From positions 2,841,501 to 2,905,500 of the forward strand of contig OZ037768.1 in assembly GCA_964035545.1 (NCBI GenBank): DNA of 64,000 nucleotides. Reading direction: 5' to 3'. Positions 11,621-25,082 of this stretch are shown piece by piece. Source of the DNA: Bugula neritina. Taxonomy: Eukaryota; Bryozoa; Gymnolaemata; Cheilostomatida; Bugulidae. The notes under the pieces are model-generated. The model had not been told where the DNA came from. It saw nothing but the letters and a program-made list of their open reading frames with translations, and ran no database searches. Within the stretch, counting starts at the first letter, position 1; the number at the start of each line of letters is the position of its first letter. Position numbers and translations under genes: made by a program.

Positions 11621-13756
11621 CAGTACACCGTACACATTCTAGTCTACATTCTACACCATATAGTCTACATTCTACACATTATATAGTTTAAACTATACAC
11701 ATTCTACTCTAAACTCTACATATTATAGTCTAAACTCTACACATTCTAGTTTTCATTTTACATATAACCTTCCCTCTACAGTTTTCAGCTCACACTACAT
11801 AATCTTCACTTTAAAGTCTTTATTTCACATTCTGCAGTTGATTAAAAACCAGGCTGATTCAAATCAAAGTAGCCATAAACTCATTAGACGTTATGAGATC
11901 ATCTACTCAGTCTGAGTCAGCATGGAGTCACATGCTGACTGCTATATGTGGCAGGCAGAGTAAATATAATTATGCATTATTATGTGCTACTTTTTGAGGT
12001 CTAAAACCAATATTATATATACTAATTTCTTACAGTAAAAACTTATTATCTGTCCAACAGCAGAATTCGAAACTCTGCAGGCTTGAATTAGGAGAGGCAG
12101 GGTGACTAACCCAACCCTCAAATTGGGAATATTTTTGGTGAACAATCATAGTAAAGTAATAAAATGTTTGTATTATGGAAAAAAAACATAAAGTCTTAAG
12201 AATATTAAAATTAATATGCAGGCATTAAATATAGCTAGCTCTATTTTGTATAAATTATTTAAACCTGAATTTATTAAATTGTATTTTATCCATAGATATA
12301 TTTTAACAGACCTAGTATAGTTTCTAAATTACAAAATTTAAAGGAGGGTAAAATATGCTTCAATTACAGCCTACAGCACAATCATTATAAAGGTTCCTAG
12401 AGGTGCACTAAAGACAATCCTGAGAAAATCCAGGTCTTTTTAGCATCTTAGTGCTAATATTTTAGACCACTCTGTTATTATATAAACAAGAATGGTGGGT
12501 TCCTGGAAAAGTCAACAAAAAGCTTTCTGGGCTGCATAATAGCCAGTTAAATTACCATTGCTTTAGTATTAACATGTAATTTGCTATCATTATAATTTCA
12601 GTAATCCCTTTAGGTGCCTTTCCATTCTAACAGTTTCAGAATAATTATTGTTTACTGCCAATTTCTACCAGAAGGAAACAGCAGCTCAGAAAACATTTGC
12701 TGGCTGTCTTTTGCTAAAATAGTTAATAGTTCATCCTTCTATTTTGCTTTATTCAAGTTTCATTAAGTTTCTTATATTATTAAACAACTTTCTTTTTCGG
12801 AAATCTCACTTTCGTTGAAATGTTACTTATTGTACAAAGAAATATAAAATTCAGTTTAGATTTTAGAAAGCTGACTTGGCTAAAAGATTAGAATGCTGTT
12901 AAAGTAAAAAAATAGGTTTCATCCCAGATAGACCCTTCCCAAATATGTGCTATTTTTGTATTTTGGTGCAATATATATAGTAATATACTTATACGTATCT
13001 AATAGCTGCTATATTGATTGCTAAACATGACATAAAAAAATGGATGTGTGAGACGAAATATAACAGTAATACATTAATAATAGACATTCACATTATCTTT
13101 AATAAATACTTATTAATTAAATGTTTTTTAAGCAACAAGAAGTATAGAAAATACAAAATAAATAAGTTAACGCATATCAAAAGAAAATTGCTAATGGCTT
13201 CTTTGCTTCTTATTATGTGCTAAATAACAAACAATTAATACAAATTTATTTAAATATACATATATTTCAATAATATTTAAACAAATTGCACATAAAATAC
13301 ATATATTGTACCAAAATAAATACATAACATCTAACTGGGAAGCATCTATTTGGAATGACACTAAAAAGTATTAATAAATAGAGCATCATAATAATATGCT
13401 CTCACTTTAAAGTCAGAGATGGGTACTTCAATGATTGAGCACTTCAACATTGCCACGAATTCAAGCAAAGGTTTTAAAGTCTAGACTTTAAAGTTATCTC
13501 AAGTACCCTGGCTAATTTATAATACTTAGTATTATAACTATCAGCCCAAATACTTGCAAATTCATTTGAAAACTTTTATTAAGATTTTTATAATATTTAT
13601 ATTCTACCAAAAAATTATATTTGGTACTTCAGTCTACAACAGCTTCAGCAGTACATCAATTTATTGTTGCATGGTAAACATAGCCATTATATTTTTCTGT
13701 TCTAGAACTTTCTTTCTGTGGGAAATGTCCCTCCCCTTCAGCATCCGAATGGCCAC

Positions 13757-13805
13757 TTTCTATTGGTTCTTGCCCATGTCTCTTTGTTCTGGGTTACTAT
13801 ATAAG
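13757..13805 (+). promoter_or_regulatory. CCAAT and TATA promoter of hairpin cluster 1
   Basis: An inverted CCAAT box (ctattggttc, about 13760) stands about 35 bases before a strong TATA box (tatataag, 13798-13805). The same spacing recurs in units 2 and 3. The first hairpin begins about 165 bases downstream in all three units. Inference: a Pol II promoter for the hairpin transcript. Confidence 0.6.
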
Positions 13806-13829
13806 AGAAGTACATCGGCCTCTTCCAGC

Positions 13830-14900
13830 AGTTGACCACACATCACCACACAACGAGGGACCACACACCACTACTGCACACAGAGACTTGGACCACACAC
13901 ACAGATTGCTGAAAGAAACTGCAAGATGAAAATAGGAAAGCACACTGACTCAGCCAACAATGCTCGATGGTGCTATAGAAATCATAAATATAAGCTTCTC
14001 TAATATTTAGAAAGCTGTTTGTGTTTTCTATAACACCATTATTGTTAAACATCTTCTCTAACAGCATTGGGATGTCCATTTACAACACACCATCACAAAG
14101 TCTGAGGACACACACCATCACACCATCAAAGACCATACACAGCACTTGGGAAAAAAAACTAGAAAGAGCAAGACATTATGGTTCTATAGAAATCATAAAA
14201 CATGCTTCTTTTATATGTTGAAAGCTGTTTGTGTTTTCTATAACATCATAACTGTCAAACATGGAAACTAGAAAATGCAAGACTTGATGGTGCTATAGAT
14301 ATCATAAACATAAGCTTCTTTTATATTTAGAAAGCTGTTTGTGTTTTCTATAGCACCATTATCGTCAAACATCTTCTCTAACAGCATTGAGATAGCTAAT
14401 TACAGCACACCACCACAGAAGGTCTGGGGCCACACACCATCACACCATCAAAGACCATACACAGCACTTGGGAAAAAAAACTAGAAAGAGCAAGACATTA
14501 TGGTTCTATAGAAATCATAAAACATGCTTCTTTTATTTGTTGAAAGCTGTTTGTGTTTTCTATAACACCATACTTGTCAAACATGATCAATAAAATTCAG
14601 AAGAGAAAGGAATCTAGGCATTTAATTATAAACATGGCCATTTACTATTGTTTACCTTTATTGTCACCCAACTATTTGTTTTGATGCTCTTCTCAAAATA
14701 TTATTTTCTTTATTCTGAAGCTGACCACACACCATCACAGAAAGTCTGGGGCCACACACCATCACACAGAAACTTAGACCACACACAGGTTGGGGGAGAA
14801 TGCTGGAAAGGGCAAGACTTTATTGGTTCTATAGATATCATACAAGTGTTTCTTTTATATTTAGAAAACCTTTTGTGATATCTATAACATCATTACTGTC
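13830..14900 (+). ncRNA. Hairpin RNA cluster 1 (five pre-miRNA-like hairpins)
   Basis: Five hairpins of about 72 nt lie at 13967-14039, 14178-14249, 14287-14359, 14500-14571 and 14822-14893. In the first, atggtgctatagaaatcataaat pairs with gtttgtgttttctataacaccat and an inner agcttct pairs with agaaagct, giving about 30 paired positions and a roughly 10-nt loop. Spacers contain recurring GACCACACACCATCACAC blocks and a TGACTCA (AP-1-like) site just before hairpin 1. No ORF spans the cluster. Structure is supported by compensating changes: hairpin 3 has ctatag/ctatag fully paired where hairpin 1 has a C-A mismatch, and hairpin 5 has gatatc paired with gatatc where the others have gaaatc opposite gttttc. 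A microRNA or siRNA precursor is inference; a fold-back repeat is the alternative. Confidence 0.55.
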
Positions 14901-15137
14901 AAACATCTTCTAAGCAAGTAAATATAAATCTTCATGGGAGAGATGCCAGAAGGTTTCAACACAATCCAAAGAGATGGCAACATTTGGGGAAGCAGCATTT
15001 CTAAATAATAATTTAAAGTTGTACTACTAGCAGTTTGGGCTTTCCTATTAGGGATCATTGTTAATATAAAAAAAGGGATCTATTAAATTTATAAATATGC
15101 ATCCTTTTGTAAAATTACAATTTTATTTTTGATAATA

Positions 15138-15455
15138 GTGTGGTGGCTCGTGGAGCTACCAGCAGCACAATACGCAGGGTTGCTTAATTGACCCGGAACA
15201 ATAGACAGCCAATTAGCGGCTTTCATAGTTAGTAGCAGTAGTTAGTTTTCAGCTGTTAGTCAGTCGAAGTTAGGGTGCTGAATAATCTAGATGTGTAGAA
15301 TTATTGAATGCATTTGTATAGTTTTTGTAATGTGTTCTTGTGCCTAAAATATATACTCGTTCACTCGACTTATCCTGGTGAAGTTCCCTAGCAAGTAAAT
15401 AGACTCTCTGGATTGCATATCAACCCTAATTCTGAAAATCATAACAATACTTTAT
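15138..15455. mobile_element. 318-bp insertion in unit 1 with 7-bp flanking duplication
   Basis: Present only in unit 1. It is flanked by GATAATA at 15131-15137 and 15456-15462. The insert begins gtgtggtggctcgtgg and is less AT-rich than its surroundings. It could be a solo LTR or a small DNA element. No coding sequence. Confidence 0.5.
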
Positions 15456-15836
15456 GATAATAAATTTATTTATGTTTTTGCTTATTTAACATTTACATAT
15501 TAACTTTAAATAACAGCATAAGCAGTGCAAATATATGAAATAAATTTTAAAACCAAAATGTGAAACAATCTTTTACACAAAAATTATACATGATAGCAAA
15601 CTTATAGATATAATGCATAGACATGAAAAAATTCTAGAAAGATACAGGTTTATTATTTAAACTATGAAGATGTATAACTTGGTGAAATCAACCATTAACA
15701 AAATGTTTAAAAGCTGCATTACTGATGAATTTAAATGGGTGCACATAAATTTTAGGTTTTGTTTATTGACTTTAATAAGAATGAGCTGTAACATCAAGCG
15801 TTGTCTTTCCCCCTATGCAAATGGCAGCTAACTCAC

Positions 15837-16431
15837 TCTCCACAAGAGCGAGCCTGGTACTCATCATCAGTACCAGGTGGTGTGAATGTACTCAGCATCT
15901 CTGTTCTATCAGAATTGTCCACCCCTGCTATTAAAAAGCCCCTGTAGCCCTCTTTTTTCTTCTTATGCATTTCAATGGTTACTAAAGAATAAATAAATAA
16001 CAGAATATAGTGAGTTTTCTAGAACAGTATCATAGCTAGCTGAGCACTGTTTGCAATGAAATATATACCCCAGAATTTGCATTTTAAATTTTTGCTATAC
16101 CTACCAAATATAAATTGTTTGTCCTCTTTTTAAAAAATTGTGATGCATTATTTAAAAAAGCTTACCTAATTATACAAGAGTAACATGAATTTTTGAAGAC
16201 AAACCAGTTTTATTTTATCAGTAAATGCTCACCAGTTATAGTGCTGTTTGTTATTTCACAGGTGGAGGTAATTTTATAAGAAGGGGTTGTAGACTGGGGT
16301 TCTACATTATGGAGAGGTTGAAGAAAGTTTGGCCCTGCGAAACAGACTATCTGAGGAGCACCAGTGCTTAGAGACTCAGCTAAGGTGGCAATACCAACCA
16401 GTAGTATCAGGGGAGTGAGTGGGTGGTTCAT
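15837..16431 (-). pseudogene. Reeler-domain secreted protein, copy 1 (lost exons 3-4)
   Basis: Exon 1 (16233-16431) encodes a signal peptide and the first half of a Reeler domain (STGAPQIVCFAGPNF...). Exon 2 (15837-15981) encodes the central GYRGFLIAGVD...FTPPGTDDEYQ block. Comparison with copies 2 and 3 shows that the roughly 650 bases holding exons 3 and 4 are absent: the sequence jumps from the part matching 20955 to the part matching 21612. Without them the frame reads ...RSCGE and stops where the donor would be. Exons 1-2 have no frame damage, so a truncated secreted product of about 115 residues is possible, but the C-terminal Cys and Trp positions of the domain are gone. Confidence 0.8.
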
Positions 16432-17076
16432 GATTCTCAGTTACTATCTCCCTGTAAATACAACATGCATCTACCTGTAAGTGCAATGTGTATCAAATAA
16501 TTATATTTATTATGAAGATAAACACCTGTGCACATAATAATAACAAATGCTAGTATTATAATAGGAAGTTGTTAGTTTGATAATTTGTTATACATAGTTA
16601 TAATACATTAGTTTTTTTTAAAATGTAATGTATCAATGTATACTGAAACGATTTCAGTTAATAATGAATTTAGAAAACAACTTGTAACTTTATAGCAGCA
16701 TTAAAACCTATTATTGATAATAAAGTTCTAAAATATTATGCAGATATTTTTGGAAGATTGAGAATAAAATCTTTTTTGTGAGTTGAGTTGAGAGCAAACT
16801 TTTCATCATTTTGGATGTTGTTGACTCAACTTAATAAACTGTATAACTTTCTGAGTCCTTTAGTGCTTTGTAAATTTACTAGAATCTAATTAGCCTACCA
16901 ACTTCAACCTATAATTATCAGCTTACTAGTTCATAGTATGGTATGGCTACTTAGAAAACTGCACCTAAATTTATAATTCCAATAATTAAACTGCAGAGTC
17001 TACACATTCTATTCTAAACTCTACACATTATGGTCTATAACTCTACACATTCTAGTTTTCATTTCACATATAACCT

Positions 17077-17486
17077 GTAGCGTTTTGATCATTTTTTTTA
17101 TTGTAGTACTCACTACTGCATACCATTCACCCTTACATTCACTAGCTACTCACATAGCCACAGCTTTTTCTTAAACCACAAATAGCTTTGTTTTCATTAT
17201 TGCAATGCAATGATTTTGCTAACAGAATAGCTGTCAGCTTTTTATAGCTTGTAGCAAAGTTATAATAGCTAAGGTGTTTTATGCCTTCATTTCTCTACTG
17301 ACTGTTGCAGTTCTAACTAGTCATTCTTTATTTGATTAAACTTTCACCGTCACAATTTTATATACTTAATTCTAACTCTCCCCAGGAAGGGTAATAGAGT
17401 TTCACGTTGGTTACCAGTTAGTTAAATAAATATCAACAAAACACCAGCAGTGCAACCTGTTATCAATAAACTGGGGTAGACGTTAC
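17077..17486. mobile_element. 410-bp insertion in unit 2 with 7-bp flanking duplication
   Basis: Absent from units 1 and 3 at the same place. It is flanked by ATAACCT at 17070-17076 and 17487-17493. The ends are weakly inverted (GTAGCGT... and ...ACGTTAC). Probably a small non-autonomous DNA element; no coding sequence. Confidence 0.5.
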
Positions 17487-19454
17487 ATAACCTTCCCTCT
17501 ACAGTTTTCAGCTCACACTACATAACCTTCACTTTAAAATCTCTATTTCACGTTCTACAGTTGATTAAAGTCCAGGCAGATCCAAATCAAAAATAGCCAT
17601 AAATACATCAGATGATATGAGATCCTCTACTCAGTCTCTGTCAGCATGGAGTCACATGCTGACTGTTATATGTAGCAGAGAGGTTAAATATGCAGTATTT
17701 AATACAATTCTTTGAGTTTCAAAACTAGTGTTATATATATATACTAATTTCTTACAGTGAGAACTTGTAATCTGTCCAACAGTAGAAATTGCAACTCTGT
17801 AGGTTTGATTTAGGAAAGGGAGGGTGACTAACCCAACCCTTGAGTTTGGAATATTTTTACTAAACAATCATTAAAGTAATAAAATGTTTGTATTCTAGAA
17901 AAAAAAGCCTAAAGTCTTAAAAGTATTGAAGTTAGTATGCAGGCATTAACCATAAATTTATATTGTAAAAATTATTTAAACCTGAATTCATTAAATTTTA
18001 TTTTATTTATAGATATATTTTAACAGACCTAGTATAGTTTCCAAGTTACAAAATTCAAATGGAAGTAAAATATGCTTCAATTACAGCCTACAGCACAATC
18101 ATTATAAAGGTTTATAGAGGTGCACGAAAGACAATCCTGAGAAAATCCAGGTCATTTTAGCATCTTAGTGCTAACATTTTAGACCACTCTGTTATTACGT
18201 AAAGGTTTATAGAGGGCTTTCTGGGCTGCATAATAGCCAGTTAAATTACCATTGCTTGGGTATTAACATGTAATTTGCTATCATTATAATTTCAGTAATC
18301 CCTTTAGGTGTCTTTCCATTCTAGCAGTTTCAGAATAATTATTGTTTACCATCAACTTCTACCGGAAGCAAACAAAAGGTCAGAAAACCTTGGCTGGCTG
18401 TCTTCTGCTAAAATAGTTAATAATTCATTCTTCTATTTTGCTTTATTTAAGTTTTTTTAAGTTTCTTATATTATTAAACAACTTTCCAGAAATCTCACTT
18501 TCTTTGAAATGTTACGTATTGTACAAAGAAATATGAAACTCAGTTTAGATTTTAGAAAGCTGACTTGGCTAAAAGATTAGAATGCTGCTAGAATAAAAAA
18601 ATATGTTTCATCCCAGATAGACCCTTCCCAGTTATGCGATATTTTTGTATTTTGGTGTAATATATATAGTAATATATCTACATATATGTATATAATAGCT
18701 GTTGTATTTATTGTTAAATTTGAAATAGTGGAAAATATGGATGTGTGGGACAAAATAAAACAGTAATACATTATTAATAAACATTCACATTGTCTTTAAT
18801 AAATACTTAATAATGAAATATTTTCTTAAGCAACAAGAAGTATAGAAAATACAAAATAAGTCAATTAATGCATGTCAAAAAAAATTGCTAATAGCTTCTT
18901 TGCTTCTTACTATGTGCTAAACAACAAACAATTGATACAAATTTATTTAAATATACATATATTTCAATAATATTTAAACAAATTGCACATGAAATACATA
19001 TATTGTACCAAAATTATTAAATATTATCTAACTGGGAGGCATCTATCTGGAATGACACCAAAAAGTATTAATAAATAGAGCATCATAATAATATGCTCTC
19101 ACTTTAAAGTCAGAGATGGGTACTTCAGGGATTGAGCTCTTCAACATTGCCAGGAATTCAAGCAAAGGTTTTAAAGTCTAGACTTTAAAGTTATCTCAAG
19201 TACCCTGGCTAAATTTACATACTTAGTATTATAACTATCAGCCCAAATGCTTGCAAATTCATTTGAAAACTTTTATTAAGATTTTTACAACATTTATATT
19301 CTACCAAATAATTATATTTGGTACTTCAGTCTAAAACAGCTTCAGCAGTACATCAATTTATTATTGCATGGTAAATATAGCCATTGTATTTTTCTCTTCT
19401 AGAACTTTCTTTCTGTGGTAAATGTCCCTCCCCTTCAGCATCCGAATGGCCACT

Positions 19455-19502
19455 TTCTATTGGTTCTTGCCCCTGTCTCTTTGTTCTGGGTTACTATATA
19501 AG
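19455..19502 (+). promoter_or_regulatory. CCAAT and TATA promoter of hairpin cluster 2
   Basis: Same promoter as in unit 1: ctattggttc followed by tatataag at 19495-19502, 162 bases before the first hairpin. Confidence 0.6.
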
Positions 19503-19524
19503 AGAAGTACATTGGCCTTTTCCA

Positions 19525-20570
19525 GCAGTTGACCACACACCATCACACAGACTGGGACCACATCATCATGAAGAGACTTGGACCACACACACAGATTGCT
19601 GAAAGAAACTGCAAGATGGAAGTAGGAAAGCACACTGACTCAGCCAACAATGCTTGATGGTGCTATAGACATCATAAACATAGCTTCTTTTATATTTAGA
19701 AAGCTGTTTGTGTTTTCTATAACACCATTATTGTTACACATCTTCTCTACTAGCATTGGGATGGCCATTTACAACACACCACCAGAGTCATCACACAGCT
19801 TAGGAAAGGAATCTGGAAAGGCAAGACTTTATGGTTCTATAGAAATCATAAAATTGCTTCTCTCATATTTAGAAAGCTGTTTGTGTTTTCTATAACATCA
19901 TAACTGTCAAACATGGAAACTAGAAAAGGCAAGACTTGATGGTTGTAATAGAAATCATAACTGTGCTTCTTTTATATTCAGAAAGCCACTTGTGTTTTCT
20001 ATAACACCATTAATTTTAAACATCTTCTCTAACAGCATTGAGATGGCCATTTACAGCACACCACCACAGAAAGCCTGGGGCCACACACTATCACACCGTC
20101 TAAGACCACACATAAGACTTGGGAAAGAAAACTAGAAAGAGCAAGACATTATGGTTCTATAGAAATCATAAAACATGCTTCTTTTATATGTAGAAAGCTG
20201 TTTGTGTTTTCTATAACACTATAATTGTCAAGTATCATCTATAAAATTCAAAGAACAAAGAATCTAGACATATAATTATAACAGCATAAAAATAGCCATT
20301 TACTATTGTTGAACTTTATTTGTTTTGATGCTCTTCTTAAAATAATATTATTATTTTGAGAAGAGATTCAGATATTACTTTCTTTATTCTAAAGCTGACC
20401 ACACACAATCACAGAGAGTCTGGGGCCACACACCACCACACAGAAACTTAGACCACACACAGTTTGGGGGAGAATGCTAGAAAGGGCAAAACTTTATGGT
20501 TCTATAGATATCATACAAGTGTTTCTTTTATATTTAGAAAACCTTTTGTGATTTCTATAACATCATTACT
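19525..20570 (+). ncRNA. Hairpin RNA cluster 2 (five pre-miRNA-like hairpins)
   Basis: Hairpins lie at 19657-19728, 19831-19901, 19939-20010, 20151-20222 and 20495-20566. The 3' arm core (agaaagctgtttgtgttttc, then tataaca) is almost unchanged between hairpins 1, 2 and 4. Hairpin 3 is more diverged (ggttgtaatagaaatc), and hairpin 5 belongs to the ttgtgatttctata subtype also found last in clusters 1 and 3. Order and subtype are therefore conserved between units, showing the array existed before the units duplicated. Interpretation as for cluster 1. Confidence 0.55.
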
Positions 20571-21207
20571 GCCAATCATCTTCTAAGCAAGTAAATATAA
20601 ATCTTCATAGAAGAACTGCCAGAAGATTTCAACACAATCCGAAGAGATAGCAACATTTGGAGAAGCAGCATTTCTAAAAAAAATATATATAGTTTAAAGT
20701 TATACTACTAGCAGTTTGGGCTTTCATATTTAATATTATTGTTGATAAATAAGAGAAATTTATTAAATTTATAAACATGCATATTTCTGTAAGATTGTAA
20801 TTTTATTGTTGATATTCATAGTAAATTAATTTATGTTTCATATCAACTCTATGTAACAACATAAGCAGTGCAAATATGAAATAAATTTTAAAATCAAAAT
20901 GTGAAACAATCTTCTACACAAAAATCATACATGATAACAAACTTATAGATATAATATATAGACATGAACAAGTATATCTAATATAAAACTAATTGTGTCA
21001 TGTAAAACAGTCTGATACAATAACTCACTCCGTGGTAAACCTAGCTTTGTTACATAAATTATAGAAGTAGTTGAATTACTAAAAAAAATTTCTTTTTTTA
21101 TTATTTCTTCAAAACTTGACAATATATTACATGATAACTTATGTCTAACTTTTTTGCTCCTAAATTTAGTTGCTAAGGCATATCTTGCTGCATTTTGAAA
21201 CATTTCT

Positions 21208-22413
21208 TCAGCTGGATAATTTGTTTGGTATCTCACAGCAGGGTACTACATCCATGTTCCACCATTTGTCTTTTCTTTTCACTATCACAGTTCTAAAATT
21301 TGAAAAAAAAACAACAATCCTGCAAAAATCTGAAAGCTAAGTTGTATGAGTCAGATATTAAATAGCCGTACCTGAAACACACTTTCTTTCCAACTGCTTC
21401 CCTTGGAACTATCCAGTTTAGACTTAAATCATATTTTTTCTTTGAGTTATTTATGTGGGTGGCATAATCAGCCCTGCAACAAGCCAATAATTATTATAAA
21501 ACTGTGCAATAAAATTTATTTGTATTGCATTACATAAATACTTCTCAATACATTTAATGAAGTATTAAGTAAGAATAGGTTTTTCTACAGCAGTATACAT
21601 GCACAAAGCAAAATTTTAAAAAGATACAGTTTATTATTTAGACTATGAAAATGTGTAATTTGGTAAAATCAACAATAAAAATCTTTTTAGAAACTACATT
21701 AATGATGAATCTAAATGAGTAAATTTCAGGTTTCATGTATTTATAAAAAATTGATTTTAATAAGAATGAGCTGTAACATCAAGAGTTGTCTTTCCCCCTA
21801 TGCAAATGGCAGCTAACTCACCCTCCACAAGAGCGAACCTGGTACTCATCATCAGTACCAGGTAGTGAATGTACCCAGCATCTCTGCTCTATCAGAATTG
21901 TCCACCCTTGCTATTAACAAGCCCCTGTAGCCTTCTTTTTTCTTTTTATGCATTTCAATGGTCACTAAAAAATAAATAAATAACAGAATATAGTGAGTTT
22001 TCTAGAACAGTATCATAGCTAGCTGAGCACTGTTAGCACTGAAATATATACCACAGAATTTGCATTTTAAATTTTTGCTATACCTACCAAATATAACTTT
22101 GTTGTCCTCTTTTTAAAAAATAGTGATGCATTATTTAGAAGAGCTGACCTAATTATACAAGAGTAACATGAATTTTTGAAGACAGTCAGTTTTATTTTAT
22201 CAGTAAACGCTCACCAGTTATGGTGTTTTTTGTGATTTCACAGGTGGAGGTAATTTTATAAGAAGGGTTTGTAGACTGGGGTTCTACATTATGGAGAAGT
22301 TGAAGAAAGTTTGGCCCTGAGAAACAGACTATCTGAGGAGCACCAGTGCTTAGAGACTCTGCTAAGGTGGCAATACCAACCAGTAGTATCAGGGGAGTGA
22401 GGAGTTGATTCAT
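21208..22413 (-). pseudogene. Reeler-domain secreted protein, copy 2 (2-nt frameshift in exon 2)
   Basis: All four exons are recognisable: 22215-22413, 21822-21964, 21372-21473 and 21208-21292. Exon 2 is 143 nt instead of the 145 nt in copies 1 and 3: ggtggtgtgaatg has become ggtagtgaatg (about 21861-21869). The shift turns FTPPGTDDEY into FTTWY followed by a stop. Exons 1, 3 and 4 and all splice sites remain intact, so the loss is recent or the exon is skipped. Exon 1 could also start one codon upstream (ATG at 22414-22416). Confidence 0.8.
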
Positions 22414-25012
22414 CATTCTCAATCACTATCTACCTGTAAGTACAACATGCATCTACCTGTCAGTGCAATGTTTATAAAATAATTATATTTATTATAAAGA
22501 TAAACACCTGTGCACATAATAATAAACACTAGTATTATAACAGGAAGTTGTTAGTTTTATAATTTGTTATAGTTTTAATACATTAGCTCTTTTTAAAAAT
22601 GTAGTGTATGTATGTATTCTGAAAATTTTTAGTTAATAATGAATTTAGAAAGCAAATTGTAGCTTTATAGCAGCATTGAAACCTATTATTGATAATAAAG
22701 TTCTAAAATATTATGCAGATATTTTTGGAAGATGGAGAATAAAATCTTTTTTGTAAGTTGAGTTAGTAGCAAAATTTTAATCATTTTGGTTGTTGTTGAC
22801 TCGACTTAATAAACTGTATAATTTTCTGAGTCCTTTAGTGCTTTATAAATTTACTAGAATCTAATTACCAACTTCAACATATAATTATCAGCTTATTGGT
22901 TCATAGTATGGTATGGCTACTTAGAAAACTGCACCTAAAGTTATAAGTCAAATAATTAAACTGCAGAGTCTACACATTCTACTCTAAACTCTACACATTA
23001 TATAGTCTAAGCTATACACATTCTACTCTAAACTCTACACATTATAGTTTTCATTTTGCACATAACCTTCACTCTATAGTTTTCATCTCACTTTACATAA
23101 TCTTCAATTTAAAGTCTCTATTTCACGTTCTACAGTTGATCAAACTCCAGGCAGATCCAAATCAAAAATAGCCATAAACTCATTAGACGATATGAGATCA
23201 TCTACTCAGTCTGAGTCAGCATGGAGTCACATGCTGACTGTAATATGCAGTATTTAGTACGATTCTTTGAGTTTCAAAACTAGTGTTGTATATATACTAA
23301 TTTCTTACAGTGAGAACTTATAATCTGTCCAACAGCAGAATTAGCAACTCTGTAGGCTTGATTTAGGAAAGGGAGGGTGACTAACCCAACCCTTGAGTTT
23401 GGAATATTTTTGCTAAACAATCATTAAAGTAATAAAATTTTTGTATTCTAGAAAAAAGCCTAAAGTTTTAAAAGTATTGAAATTAATATGCAGACGTTAA
23501 ACATATATTTATATTGTAAAAATTATTTAAACCTGAATTTATTCAATTTTATTTTATTCATAGATATATTTTAACAGACCTATAGTATAGTTTCTGATTT
23601 ACAAAATTCAAAGGAAAGTAACATATGCACGAAAGACAATCCTGAGAAAATCAGGTCATTTTAGCATCTTGGTGCTAACATTTTAGACCACTCTGTTATT
23701 ATATAAACAAGAATGGCAGGTTCCTAGGAAAAGTCAACAAGAAGCTTTCTGGGCTGCATAATAGCCAGTTAAATTACCATTGCTTGGGTAATAACATGTA
23801 ATTTGCTATCATTATAATTTCAGTAATCCCTTTAGGTGCCTTTCCATTCTAACAGTTTCAGAGCAATTATTGTTTAATGGCAACTTTTACTGAAAGCAAA
23901 CGACAGGTCAGAAAACCTTGCCTGGCTGTCTTTTGCTAAAATAGTTAATAATTCATCCTTCTATTTTGCTTTATTTAAGTTTCTTCAAGTTTCTTATATT
24001 ATCAAACAACTTTCTAGAAATCTCACTTTCTTTGAAATGTTACTTATTGTACAAAGAAATATTATGATGCTCAGTTTAGATTTTAGAAAGCTGACTTGGC
24101 TAAAAGATTAGAATGTTGTTAGAGTAAAAAAATAGGTTTTATCCCAGATAGACCCTTCCCAGTTATGCGATATTTTTGTATTTTGGTGCAATATATATAG
24201 TAATATATCTACATATATGTATATAATAGCTGTTGTATTAATTGTTAAATTTGAAATAGTAGAAAATATGGATGTGTAGGACAAAATAAAACAGTAATGC
24301 ATTATTAATAAACATTCACATTGTCTTTAACAAATACTTAATAATGAAATATTTTCTTAAGCAACAAGAAGTATAGAAAATACAAAACAAGTCAGTTAAT
24401 GCATGTCAAAAAAAATTGTTAATAGCTTCTTTGCTTCTTATTATGTGCTAAACAACAAACAATTAATACAAATTTATTTAAATATACATATATTTCAATA
24501 ATATTTAAATAAATTGCACATAAAATACATATATTGCACAAAAATGAATAAATAACATCTAACTGGGAAGCATCTATCTGGAATGACACTAAAAAGTATT
24601 AATAAATAAAGCATCATAATAATATGCTCTCACTTTAAAGTCAGAGATGGGTACTTCAGCAAATAAGCACTTCAATACAAATTCAAGCAAAGGTTTTAAA
24701 GTCTAGATTTGAAAGTTATCTCAAGTACTCTGGCTAAATTTACATACTTAGTATTATATCATATATCTAATTATAATCATCAGCCCATCTAGTGCTTGCA
24801 AATTCATTTGAAAACTTTTATTAAGATTTTTATAATATTTATATTCTACCAAATAATTATACTTGCTACTTCAGTCTAAAACAGCTTCAGCAGTACATAG
24901 ATTAGAAACACCGTTCTATTGTTGCATGGTAAGTATAGCCATGATATTTTTCTGTTCTAGAACTTTCTTTCCGTGGGAAATGTCCCTCCTCTTCAGCATC
25001 GGAATGGCCACT

Positions 25013-25060
25013 TTCTATTGGTTCTTGCCCCTGTCTCTTTGTTCTGGGTTACTATATAAG
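25013..25060 (+). promoter_or_regulatory. CCAAT and TATA promoter of hairpin cluster 3
   Basis: ctattggttc followed by tatataag (25053-25060), 162 bases before hairpin 1. Confidence 0.6.
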
Positions 25061-25082
25061 AGAAGTGCATTGACCTTTTCCA

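Larger units (their letters stand above)
11625..16975. repeat. Tandem segmental duplication, unit 1
   Basis: First of three long direct repeats. Shared landmarks recur in the same order, e.g. gacttggctaaaagattagaatg at about 12870, 18560 and 24096, and the Reeler first exon at 16.4, 22.4 and 27.8 kb. The left edge is marked by a short TCTACACATTCTA repeat. This unit has a 318-bp insertion (15138-15455) and lacks the segment that holds Reeler exons 3-4 in units 2 and 3. Confidence 0.9.
16985..22955. repeat. Tandem segmental duplication, unit 2
   Basis: Direct repeat of unit 1 with the same order: TCTACAC edge repeat, AT-rich spacer, promoter, five hairpins, Reeler gene. It carries its own 410-bp insertion (17077-17486). 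Confidence 0.9.

Noticed and set aside
13554-13835. 93-codon ORF and its copies at 19384-19602 and 24863-25090
   Set aside because: Differing start and end points between units, frame differences, and overlap with the CCAAT/TATA promoter. Probably chance ORFs.
13967-14893. Regularly spaced repeats resembling a CRISPR array
   Set aside because: Units are 70-nt stem-loops with conserved, not unique, spacers in eukaryotic DNA; no cas genes.
18577-18771. 64-codon minus-strand ORF repeated at 24108-24302
   Set aside because: Present in two units by duplication, but broken in unit 1. No splice or domain support.
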